Program-made: the position numbers and the translations under genes | Shown here: positions 1-7,233 of the stretch, piece after piece | Position numbering within the stretch: position 1 is the stretch's first letter | Layout of the letters: each line of letters begins with the position of its first letter | Assembly (NCBI GenBank): GCA_050942625.1 | Contig: JBMNNS010000041.1 | Coordinates: forward strand, 1 to 14,221 | Direction of reading: 5' to 3' | From: JBMNNS01 sp050942625 | GTDB taxonomy: Bacteria > Bacillota > Dethiobacteria > DTU022 > UBA8154 | Length of the DNA: 14,221 nt | The notes under the pieces: generated by a model | Told to the model about the DNA's origin: nothing | Database searches by the model: none | What the model saw: only the letters and a program-made list of their open reading frames with translations

Positions 1-333
1 AGTTTTACATTATCTGGTGGTGAGGCCCAAAGGGTGGCAATGGCCAGGGCCCTTGTTTTTAAACCGCAAGTTCTTCTACTGGATGAACCCACGGCCAACC
101 TGGATCCCAACAACATCAGGATTATCGAGCAAATGGTAACAAAGTATGCCTTAGAGGAAAAACCCACTATCGTTTGGATTACTCATAACCACTTCCAGGC
201 CAAGCGCGTCGGGGATCGTATCTGCCTGCTGGAAGATGGTCAAATTGTGGAAATAAGCAGCAAAAATATTTTTTTCAACAACCCTCAGCAGCAAAGGACA
301 AAAGAATTCCTTTCCGGTGAAATATTTTATTAA
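1..333 (+). CDS. ABC transporter ATP-binding protein, C-terminal part (tungstate/oxyanion type likely); 5' end outside window
   Basis: The frame is open from base 1, so only the last 110 residues of a protein of usual length about 240 are here. The fragment opens with the ABC signature LSGGEAQRVAMARAL, followed by Walker B and D-loop (VLLLDEPTANLDP) and the switch histidine (WITHN). It would be the cytoplasmic ATPase subunit of an importer, hydrolysing ATP at the membrane. The short C-terminus ending in FLSGEIFY, with no regulatory domain, resembles the TupC/WtpC-like tungstate and phosphate-type ATPases as I remember them; this substrate call is an inference, because the permease and binding protein lie upstream of the window. 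The gene ends just before a perfect hairpin, so it is probably the last gene of its operon. Confidence 0.85.
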   Translation, partial: SFTLSGGEAQRVAMARALVFKPQVLLLDEPTANLDPNNIRIIEQMVTKYALEEKPTIVWITHNHFQAKRVGDRICLLEDGQIVEISSKNIFFNNPQQQRTKEFLSGEIFY

Positions 334-352
334 ACATTGTTGTTAAGGGAAT

Positions 353-405
353 ATTGGAAAAGCAAGGGGAATTCGGACTACCACAGTTCCCCTTGCTTTT
401 CCAAT
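353..405 (+). terminator. Perfect 19-bp inverted repeat, probable terminator of the ABC ATPase operon
   Basis: The arm attggaaaagcaaggggaa (353-371) and its exact complement (387-405) flank a 15-base loop, 20 bases after the stop codon. The 3' arm carries the T-rich part, but no clean T tract follows, so it may act as a terminator or as a 3'-end stabiliser. It is nearly symmetrical and could work on both strands. Confidence 0.6.
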
Positions 406-459
406 AGCTTAATCCATTCTCCTGCCTTCCCCAGTATCCTTTGTGCCATAAATTTATAA

Positions 460-475
460 AAAACTTATAAGTTTT
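460..475. promoter_or_regulatory. 16-bp perfect palindrome, candidate operator for the alcohol dehydrogenase gene
   Basis: AAAACTTATAAGTTTT is a perfect palindrome centred about 46 bases upstream of the -35 box of the adh promoter. Its half AACTTATAA recurs at 548-556, just after the -10 box. Two related sites bracketing a promoter suggest a DNA-binding regulator, but the region is AT-rich and no regulator gene is adjacent. This is inferred only. Confidence 0.35.
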
Positions 476-510
476 CTAAAACATGTAATAATTGTTAATT
501 GAATTCAGAT

Positions 511-539
511 TTGACATAAAAATACTTTAGTGTTATGCT
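511..539 (+). promoter_or_regulatory. Vegetative-type promoter of the alcohol dehydrogenase gene
   Basis: TTGACA (511-516), a 17-base spacer and TATGCT (534-539) preceded by TGT give a consensus -35 and an extended -10. The predicted start near 546 leaves a leader of about 110 bases before the ATG at 657. The rest of the 334-656 interval holds only the hairpin at 353-405 and the palindrome at 460-475. Confidence 0.7.
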
Positions 540-656
540 ATAAAATGAACTTATAAAAAAAAGCCAACTGCTGAATAGAGAGCTAGATGGGTTGCTAACA
601 ATACATATATATTAAGATTTTGCAACCATTATAACAATACAAGGAGGTTATTTTTT

Positions 657-1712
657 ATGAAAGGTTTTGCCATGATTAAAATTGGGGAGGTGGGCTGGAT
701 TGAAAAGGACAAGCCAGCCTGCGGCCCAACCGATGCACTTGTTAAGCCCATCGCCTTAGCACCATGTACATCTGACATTCACACTGTCTATGAAGGTGCA
801 ATCGGGGAGAGAAGCAACATGATCCTCGGGCATGAGGCTGTTGGTGAAGTTGCCGAGGTAGGTTCAGCAGTAAAGGATTTCAAACCAGGCGACAAAGTTG
901 TTGTTCCCGCAATTACCCCGGAATGGGGCGGCAGGGGGTCACAAAGGGGTTTCGCCATGCACGACAACGACATGCTGGCAGGATGGAAATTTTCCAACTT
1001 CAAAGACGGCGTCTTTGCCGAGTATTTCCATGTAAACGATGCCGACATGAACCTGGCTCTTTTGCCGGATGAAATTTCTCCAGCCGAAGCTGCAATGATT
1101 ACTGACATGATGACTACTGGTTTTCATGGTGCAGAACTCGGCAATATCGGGCTTGGTTATTCCGTTCTGGTTATTGGTATAGGACCAGTGGGGCTGATGG
1201 CTGTTGCCGGTGCTAAGTTGCGTGGAGCAGGCCGCTTGTTTGCTGTCGGAAACAGGCCTGCAACTGTTGAAGTTGCCAAATTCTATGGTGCAACCGATAT
1301 TATTGATTACAAAAAGGGACCGATTGATGAACAGGTGTTGGAACTGACCAAGGGTGAAGGCGTTGATGTTGTGATCATAGCCGGCGGGACAGTGGAAACC
1401 ATGAAGGAAGCTGTCAAACTTGCCAAACCGGGTGGGACCATTTCCAATATTAACTACCATGGTTCTGGTGAATTCCTGCCCATTCCGCGCCTTGACTGGG
1501 GTTGTGGGATGGCCCATAAAACTATTGTCGGAGGGCTAACCCCCGGTGGCAGGGTCAGAATGGAAAGAATGATCGACCTGGTACTTAATAAGCGTGTTGA
1601 TTTAAGCAAACTGATTACACATACCTTCAATGGGTTGGAAAAAGTTGAAGACGCCCTGGCGCTCATGAAAGACAAACCTAAGGATCTCATTAAGCCTGTA
1701 GTATTGGTCTAG
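657..1712 (+). CDS. adh: NADP-dependent secondary alcohol dehydrogenase, zinc medium-chain family
   Basis: This 351-residue protein is collinear with the Thermoanaerobacter brockii/Clostridium beijerinckii secondary alcohol dehydrogenases (about 352 residues), which interconvert secondary alcohols and ketones or aldehydes with NADP(H) in the cytoplasm as tetramers. The catalytic zinc ligands of that family are at the same positions: Cys37, His59 with Glu60, and Asp150. The Rossmann motif GIGPVG is at 174-179. At the NADP-phosphate site Gly198, Arg200 and Tyr218 are kept, while the usual Ser199 is Asn. As in this group, the structural-zinc cysteine cluster of other medium-chain enzymes is absent. 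The ATG has a strong ribosome site, AAGGAGG at 641-647. It sits alone between its own promoter and terminator, so it is monocistronic. It probably balances redox or oxidises/forms alcohols during fermentation. Confidence 0.95.
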   Translation: MKGFAMIKIGEVGWIEKDKPACGPTDALVKPIALAPCTSDIHTVYEGAIGERSNMILGHEAVGEVAEVGSAVKDFKPGDKVVVPAITPEWGGRGSQRGFAMHDNDMLAGWKFSNFKDGVFAEYFHVNDADMNLALLPDEISPAEAAMITDMMTTGFHGAELGNIGLGYSVLVIGIGPVGLMAVAGAKLRGAGRLFAVGNRPATVEVAKFYGATDIIDYKKGPIDEQVLELTKGEGVDVVIIAGGTVETMKEAVKLAKPGGTISNINYHGSGEFLPIPRLDWGCGMAHKTIVGGLTPGGRVRMERMIDLVLNKRVDLSKLITHTFNGLEKVEDALALMKDKPKDLIKPVVLV

Positions 1713-1727
1713 CTACCATTTTATATG

Positions 1728-1756
1728 GGCTACCCGGATCCGGGTAGCCTTTTTTT
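1728..1756 (+). terminator. Rho-independent terminator of the alcohol dehydrogenase gene
   Basis: A 22-base perfect palindrome, arms GGCTACCCG and CGGGTAGCC around GATC, is followed directly by seven T residues, 15 bases after the stop codon. This is a textbook intrinsic terminator. Confidence 0.92.
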
Positions 1757-1966
1757 ATTGCGGCCATAACCTTATATTTTAAAAACAGGAAGGAATTGTT
1801 AATTATTTCTTGAATAAAATTAAAAATTGATCACACTGGAGCTAAGAAAACAGGGGGTCCAATTTGGTATAAATTATTATATAATCATTAAGGAGCATCT
1901 TTGAGTGCTTTCTAATTTTGGAGGGGCTTCCTAGGCTTTTATAATACAGAAAGGCAAGGGATATTT

Positions 1967-3781
1967 TTGTATAAAGACATTAAAAATTTTTACGCGGTTA
2001 TTAAAAATGTCCCCGATATTATTATTAGGTTTAGCAAAAAAGGCAACTACCTGGGGATGATAACCGATTTAAAGGAAGGGTTTTTCCTTCCCGTTGAGGA
2101 TTTGCTTGGAAAAAATATAAAAGAAATCTTTCCTGACGATATTGCCGAAACTTTAATTAAAAGTATTGATAATGTGTTAAAGAGTAAATCTGCCCAAATT
2201 TTAGAACATGAACTAGTAGTCCCTTCTGGAAAGCTTTGGTTTGAGGCACGCGTTTTGCCTTTAAAAAAGGATGAGGTTGTTATCCTAATACGTGATATTA
2301 CCGACTACAGGGTTGTGAAACAAAAACTAGACGAAGCATACAGTTTTATGAACGACGTCGTTAAATTTTTACCAGATGCTACTTTTGTAATAAATAACGG
2401 GGGCCAGGTTTGTACCTGGAACAAGGCCATGGAAAAAATGTCGGGTATACCTGAGGAGGGAATATTGGGTAAGGGTGACTACGAATATGCCATCCCTTTT
2501 TATGGAAAACGTCGGCCTATGCTGGCAGATATAGCTTTGGTACCGGATATATTGTCTAAATGGGTTGACAAATATGACATGATCAGCTGGAATGGAGAAA
2601 CCCTTCTTGGGGAGGTATACGTGCCCAATGCTTATGGTGGAAAGGGGGCATACCTGTGGGGCTCTGTCTCCAGGTTGTTGGACAACTCAGGGAATGTTAT
2701 AGGTGCCATTGAATGCCTCCGTGATGTTACTGATTATAAACTGGCACTGGAGAAAATTTCCTACATTAGTTTGCATGATGGCCTCACCGGACTCTATAAT
2801 CGGCGTTTCCTTGAGGAAGAAATGCGGCGGCTAGATACCAAAAGGCAACTTCCTATCGGGTTCATCGTGGCAGACTTAAACATTCTAAAACTAGTGAATG
2901 ATATTTATGGACACAGTACTGGGGATGCAATGTTAAGAAAAACAGCAGAAATTTTGAAAAGATCCTGTCGTCATGAGGATATAATTGCCCGTTGGGGCGG
3001 TGATGAGTTCATTATTCTTCTACCTCAAACAAACACTAAGGGAACAATAGCTATTTGTAAAAGGATAAAGGAAAATTGTAAAGAAATTTATATTCAGGAT
3101 TTACCCCTATCTATTGCCCTGGGGACTGCCGTAAAAAAGGATGACAGTAAAAGTTTGGAAGCGATCCTAAAGGAAGCTGAAGACGATATGTACAAGCAAA
3201 AGGTTGCCGAAGGCCGGAAAATTGGCTATGTTATGCTAAAAAGTCTTCTAGAAAGCTTGGGAGCGAAGGATTTTAGAACCGAAATGCATATCCAGAACGT
3301 AAAAAGGATTGCCTTAAAAATAGGAAAAGAAATTAAACTTCCAGATTCTGAGTTGAACCGGTTAAACTTAGTAACTACCTTGTACGATATTGGTAAAGTA
3401 AATATTTCAAAGGAGATTTTGGCCAAAAAAGGGCTGCTAACAGGCCAAGAATGGGAGGAGATCAAAAAACACCCTGAGGTTGGTTACAGGATTGTGAATG
3501 CTATAGAAGGATACGCCCACGTAGCTGAGGATATTCTTGCCCACCACGAGTGTTGGGATGGTACTGGTTACCCCCGGGGTCTAAAAGGGGAAAAAATACC
3601 CCTTCTTGCCCGCATAACAGCTATTGCCAGTGCTTATGCAATGCTGCAAAATGGTTTTTTTAATAAAAATAACCTTTCCCGGGACGAGATTAAAAAGAAA
3701 TTTCAAGAATACGCCGGCAACAAATTTGATCCAAAATTGGTAAAAACCCTTTTTTTACTATTGGATGCAGGGAAACTATAG
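1967..3781 (+). CDS. PAS-PAS-GGDEF diguanylate cyclase with a degenerate HD-GYP domain
   Basis: This is a cytoplasmic cyclic-di-GMP signalling protein of 604 residues with no membrane segment. Two PAS-type sensor domains lie at about 10-115 and 127-258. A GGDEF domain follows (about 262-425) with an intact WGGDEF active site (343-348), metal/substrate residues in VADLN and ND..GH..GD (301-320) and an intact inhibitory I-site R335xxD338, so cyclase activity with product feedback is expected. An HD-GYP-like region (about 435-560) keeps HPE (502-504), HHE-type HH (526-527) and GYP (534-536), but the signature HD is YD (Tyr473-Asp474) and the late metal-binding Asp is Ser555, so phosphodiesterase activity is probably lost. 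The TTG start has a modest ribosome site (AAGGG, 1956-1960); the next Met, residue 31, would cut into PAS1. It is monocistronic; a weak TTGGAG/TATAAT pair lies at 1918-1945. Confidence 0.9.
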   Translation: MYKDIKNFYAVIKNVPDIIIRFSKKGNYLGMITDLKEGFFLPVEDLLGKNIKEIFPDDIAETLIKSIDNVLKSKSAQILEHELVVPSGKLWFEARVLPLKKDEVVILIRDITDYRVVKQKLDEAYSFMNDVVKFLPDATFVINNGGQVCTWNKAMEKMSGIPEEGILGKGDYEYAIPFYGKRRPMLADIALVPDILSKWVDKYDMISWNGETLLGEVYVPNAYGGKGAYLWGSVSRLLDNSGNVIGAIECLRDVTDYKLALEKISYISLHDGLTGLYNRRFLEEEMRRLDTKRQLPIGFIVADLNILKLVNDIYGHSTGDAMLRKTAEILKRSCRHEDIIARWGGDEFIILLPQTNTKGTIAICKRIKENCKEIYIQDLPLSIALGTAVKKDDSKSLEAILKEAEDDMYKQKVAEGRKIGYVMLKSLLESLGAKDFRTEMHIQNVKRIALKIGKEIKLPDSELNRLNLVTTLYDIGKVNISKEILAKKGLLTGQEWEEIKKHPEVGYRIVNAIEGYAHVAEDILAHHECWDGTGYPRGLKGEKIPLLARITAIASAYAMLQNGFFNKNNLSRDEIKKKFQEYAGNKFDPKLVKTLFLLLDAGKL

Positions 3782-3926
3782 CCGGTCACCAGAATGGGTA
3801 GCCCTAAGCCCGGAAAAACGTAACAACGCTGTAGCATAGTTTTCCTCCTATTAAGATAATGGAACTCTTAAACTAACCAGTAGCCATTACTGTACATAAT
3901 GAATAACATAATTTAGGGTGAGGCTA

Positions 3927-4415
3927 ATGGAAATATTTTTAAAGGAACTGCTCAATTTTTTATCAATCGAATTAGTAGTGATGTTAACAGCTGCAATGCC
4001 TGTCATAGAACTAAGGGGCGCAATCCCGGTGGGTATTTCTTTGGGACTATCTCCTTTACATGCAGCAGTTTTGGGCTTTTTAGGAAGCATGATACCCGTA
4101 CCCATCATTTTATTTACCATAAGGCCTATTTTCAACTACCTGAAAGGAACAAGGCCTTTTAAAAGGTTGGTAAGCAGCCTCACAAGTATTTCACTACATA
4201 AGAGTGGAAAAATACAAAAATATGGGGTTGGAGGGTTAATTCTCCTGGTAGCTATCCCATTTCCAGGAACTGGCGTATGGAGTGGAAGCCTGGTTGCTGC
4301 ACTTCTAGACATGAGGTTTAAGTGGGCTTTTCCAGCCATATTTATTGGGAACCTCATTGCCGGGATCTTAATTATGGGTGTTAGTAATGGTTTATTTAGT
4401 GTAATTAGCAGGTAA
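3927..4415 (+). CDS. Small multidrug-export family membrane protein (COG2426/PF06695)
   Basis: This 162-residue hydrophobic protein has about four membrane spans (roughly 13-37, 43-66, 101-128 and 132-156). It carries two motifs I recognise from the 'putative small multi-drug export' family: ELRGAIPVG at 28-36, and PFPGTGVWSGSL at 111-122, both resembling re-entrant-type loops. It should sit in the cytoplasmic membrane; the transport function implied by the family name is poorly established. The ATG at 3927 is chosen because GGGTGAGG (3916-3923) can act as its ribosome site; a GTG at 3918 in the same frame would add three residues but lacks such a site. galU follows after 45 bases with no terminator between, so the two are probably co-transcribed. 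Confidence 0.82.
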   Translation: MEIFLKELLNFLSIELVVMLTAAMPVIELRGAIPVGISLGLSPLHAAVLGFLGSMIPVPIILFTIRPIFNYLKGTRPFKRLVSSLTSISLHKSGKIQKYGVGGLILLVAIPFPGTGVWSGSLVAALLDMRFKWAFPAIFIGNLIAGILIMGVSNGLFSVISR

Positions 4416-4460
4416 AACAATTGTGTTTTACAGAGTCAATAAACAGGGGTGGTTTGAAGG

Positions 4461-5375
4461 ATGTCCGGGGTGAAAATAATTAAAAAAGCAGTTATTCCAG
4501 CAGCGGGTCTAGGGACCCGCTTTTTGCCAGCAACCAAGGCTCAACCCAAGGAAATGCTCCCAATTGTAGATAAACCTACGATCCAGTATATTGTGGAGGA
4601 GGCAGTAGCAGCAGGAATTGAAGATATTTTGATCATAACAGGGCGCGGCAAACGGGCTATTGAAGACCATTTTGACTGCAGTGTGGAATTGGAAACCTTA
4701 TTGGAGGAAAAAGGACGTATGGAAGAACTGCAAATGATCCGTGCTATTTCGGAAATGGCCCAGATTTATTATGTCCGGCAGAAGAAACCGCTGGGCCTGG
4801 GGCATGCGATCTACTGCGCCCGCAAGTTTGTTGGTGGGGAACCTTTTGCAGTGTTGCTGGGGGATGATGTTATTGCTTCGAAGGAGCCCTGCATTGGACA
4901 GCTTATGGCTGTTTATGCAGAAAAAGGCGGAACCGTATTAGGCGTCCAGCCTGTGGACTGGCAGGAGGTCCATAAATACGGTATCGTGGAGGGGGCGGAA
5001 GGTGACCGAACCGGAAGGCATGATGCAGGGTTTGGCTCAATTTGCCGGGTAAAAGGCCTGGTAGAAAAGCCGCCACGTGCTAAAGCACCGTCCAACCTTG
5101 CTGTCCTGGGCCGCTACGTGCTTGAGCCTGAAATTTTTTCTATTCTGGAACATACCCCCCCTGGGGCAGGGGGGGAAATCCAACTGACAGATGCTCTGCA
5201 TGAACTGGCAGCCTCCCGGCTGGTCTGGGCTTATTCTTTTACAGGCAGGCGCTATGACGTAGGAGATAGGCTGGGTTTTTTGCAGGCAACAATTGAACAT
5301 GCCCTCCGCAGGGAAGATCTTTCAGCAGATCTGGCAATTTACCTGCACAGTTTGGTAAAAAATATTAAAGTGTAA
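4461..5375 (+). CDS. galU: UTP--glucose-1-phosphate uridylyltransferase
   Basis: This 304-residue cytoplasmic enzyme makes UDP-glucose and pyrophosphate from UTP and glucose-1-phosphate, feeding glycolipid, teichoic acid, galactose and exopolysaccharide pathways. Family hallmarks are all present: the nucleotide-binding loop VIPAAGLGTRFLPATK (11-26), QPKEMLP with the catalytic Lys (28-34), LGDD metal site (133-136), VEKP (201-204), GGEIQLTDA (237-245) and YDVGDRLG (265-272). A short family-atypical insertion rich in Gly/Arg/Asp occurs at about 178-193, before the VKGLVEKP strand. Length is normal. Start choice is open: ATG 4461 has GGGGTGG nine bases upstream, while an in-frame GTG at 4470 is well placed after GAAGG and would give the more usual VKIIKKAVIP start. 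It follows the COG2426 gene closely. Confidence 0.95.
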   Translation: MSGVKIIKKAVIPAAGLGTRFLPATKAQPKEMLPIVDKPTIQYIVEEAVAAGIEDILIITGRGKRAIEDHFDCSVELETLLEEKGRMEELQMIRAISEMAQIYYVRQKKPLGLGHAIYCARKFVGGEPFAVLLGDDVIASKEPCIGQLMAVYAEKGGTVLGVQPVDWQEVHKYGIVEGAEGDRTGRHDAGFGSICRVKGLVEKPPRAKAPSNLAVLGRYVLEPEIFSILEHTPPGAGGEIQLTDALHELAASRLVWAYSFTGRRYDVGDRLGFLQATIEHALRREDLSADLAIYLHSLVKNIKV

Positions 5376-5559
5376 TTTTACAGGAAGTAATTGGATATAA
5401 CTCTTATTAACCACAAAGGGTAATGGGAAATAGATGACGAAGTAATTTAAAAGTAGTTGTAACAACGTGCAATCCAAGCATTGTAGATACCTTGAAGGTT
5501 AATAAACTATGGTGGACACTATTTACTTATAGAAAAATAAGCCTTCCGGGGGGACATTT

Positions 5560-7188
5560 ATGGGGTTAACAAAAAAAGATGTTATGAAAGTTAGCAAGGA
5601 TGGCGGGGAACTTGCCTGGGCGGTAGAAAATGTCCGCGCCGGTGGCATTATAGAAATATCTGCTGGAATATTTCATCTTAACAGCAGGCTTATTATCAAT
5701 AAACCCCTGACCATTAAAGGGGAGGGGAAAGAAAAAACCTTGGTAGTATGTTCTGCTGGCGGTGGGGTAGTTCTGTTCGGTGGGGAATGCTGCCGGTGGG
5801 TAAGTGATTTGCATTTTGAATATAAAGGCCCGTATGCTGCAAATGTTGTGGCTGTTGACAACGGCAGATTCAACTTTCAAAGATGTTCATTTACCGGTAA
5901 TAATGAAGCTTGGGGGAACAAGCCCTCAAGGGATTATGAAACTGGAAATGGGTTGTTCATAGCCGGTTCTGCAAAGGGTCTCCTGCAGGATTGTGACTTT
6001 CATAATAATAAACACAGTGGGATTATGATTACCGCTGGAGCCAAGCCAAAAATAACCGGCTGCAATTTGTGTGGCGGTGCCGTCGGCATATATATTGCCG
6101 GTAGGGCCCGGCCGGTTATTGAAGGAAACTGCTGTAATGAAAACGGTGTTGGTATCTATGTTACCGGCGATTCCCAGCCTGTGCTGGAAAGCAACCAATG
6201 CAATAAGAACAAAAACGGCATCATCTTTCATGGTAAGGCGATCGGTGTAGCTAAAAACAATAACTGTGTGGGCAATATGTGGGGAATCGCAGTCGAAGGC
6301 AGTTCTTCTCCAACCCTGAAAAATAATAGCTGTAATAAAAATAAATATGTTGGCATTGTTTTTACCGGTAAATCGATAGGTAAGGCCATCAATAACGAGT
6401 GTAACAGAAACCGGCTGGGGATTTCAGTTGCAGGGGAGTCCCGGCCCATTCTTGAAGGAAATTTATGTAACGAAAATTGGGAGCTTGGGATAGCTTTTCT
6501 GGAAAGGTCTGCTGGCCTGGCCTTAAAAAACGAATGTTTAGGGAATGAACGCTGTGGGATAATTGCAAAAAACAGGTCCCACCCGTTCCTGGAGGGTAAC
6601 CGTTGCAGTGAAAACGGGGAAATTGGCATTGCCTTCCATGAAATGTCAGCCGGTAACGCCTTGAATAATGAATGTATGAAAAATTTACTGGGTATTTATG
6701 TTTCCGATGAGGCTCACCCATTCCTGGAGGGTAACCTCTGTAACGAAAACCAGTTTGTGGGCATCATCTTTCGTGGTAAAGCCTCCGGCAGGGCTTTTAA
6801 TAACGAATGTGAAGGAAACAACCGTTTTGGCATTTCAGTTGAAGCCGAATCCCAACCCGTTCTGGAGAGCAACCGTTGCAACAAGAATGGGAGAACCGGT
6901 ATTGCTTTTTATGGCAAGTCGTCGGCCCTGGCCCTGAACAACGAATGTATAAGAAACGAACAAAGGGGGATTTCGGTTGACGATGAATCCTCTCCCTTGC
7001 TGGAAAATAACCGTTGTTATGAGAACAGGGACGGCATTAATTTTAGCGGAAAGTCGGCCGGCACCGCTAGAAGCAACTATTGTATGAGTAATTTATGGGG
7101 AATTTATGTCTCAAACGAAGCCCAACCTACTTTAGAAAATAACCATTGCAGCGGTAACACAATGGACTTCCTGACAAAGGAAAAATAA
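5560..7188 (+). CDS. Right-handed parallel beta-helix protein with about 18 cysteine-bearing coils (NosD/CASH-like)
   Basis: This 542-residue protein has an N-terminal cap typical of pectate-lyase-fold proteins (about 10-100: periodic strand segment, LTIKGEG). From about 140 to 535 it is built of 22-24-residue coils of the form GI.(V/F)...S.P.LE.N.C..N, the repeat seen in NosD and CASH-domain proteins. Coils alternate between type A (GIxV..ES.PxLE.N.CNEN) and type B (GIxF.GKS.G.A.NNEC..N). A cysteine is found at the same register in every coil: 145, 168, 192, 214, 236, 258, 281, 303, 326, 349, 372, 394, 417, 440, 463, 486, 508 and 530. No signal peptide or membrane segment is visible, so a cytoplasmic location is expected. 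No catalytic residues are recognisable; carbohydrate or protein binding is possible but unproven. The ATG follows a G-rich ribosome site (5548-5554). The stop is 45 bases from the convergent gene. Confidence 0.88.
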   Translation: MGLTKKDVMKVSKDGGELAWAVENVRAGGIIEISAGIFHLNSRLIINKPLTIKGEGKEKTLVVCSAGGGVVLFGGECCRWVSDLHFEYKGPYAANVVAVDNGRFNFQRCSFTGNNEAWGNKPSRDYETGNGLFIAGSAKGLLQDCDFHNNKHSGIMITAGAKPKITGCNLCGGAVGIYIAGRARPVIEGNCCNENGVGIYVTGDSQPVLESNQCNKNKNGIIFHGKAIGVAKNNNCVGNMWGIAVEGSSSPTLKNNSCNKNKYVGIVFTGKSIGKAINNECNRNRLGISVAGESRPILEGNLCNENWELGIAFLERSAGLALKNECLGNERCGIIAKNRSHPFLEGNRCSENGEIGIAFHEMSAGNALNNECMKNLLGIYVSDEAHPFLEGNLCNENQFVGIIFRGKASGRAFNNECEGNNRFGISVEAESQPVLESNRCNKNGRTGIAFYGKSSALALNNECIRNEQRGISVDDESSPLLENNRCYENRDGINFSGKSAGTARSNYCMSNLWGIYVSNEAQPTLENNHCSGNTMDFLTKEK

Positions 7189-7233
7189 CCTTTTGCCAGT
7201 CTGGCGTTTCGCTGGTTACATTTCTGACACACG

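Noticed and set aside
540..656. Riboswitch in the alcohol dehydrogenase leader
   Set aside because: The 110-base leader is AT-rich and shows no conserved aptamer core or terminator/antiterminator pair.
939..1517. Long open frame antisense to the alcohol dehydrogenase gene
   Set aside because: It lies wholly within a clearly conserved enzyme gene, lacks a ribosome site and its translation has no recognisable family character.
5376..5559. Cyclic-di-GMP riboswitch or promoter ahead of the beta-helix gene
   Set aside because: No GEMM-like core is visible and the -35/-10 candidates (for example TTGTAG-N16-TAAACT, 5481-5508) are too weak to call.
6228..6721. Overlapping antisense open frames within the beta-helix gene
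   Set aside because: They arise from the repeat structure of the sense gene; repeated codons on the sense strand keep the antisense frames open.
6055..7150. CRISPR-like or tandem DNA repeat array
   Set aside because: The periodicity (66-69 bases) is that of protein coils; the DNA copies are diverged, lack identical repeats and keep one open reading frame.
7189..7233. Bidirectional terminator between the convergent genes
   Set aside because: Only 4-5-bp stems (GCCA/TGGC, AAAGG/CCTTT) are present, without T tracts on either strand.
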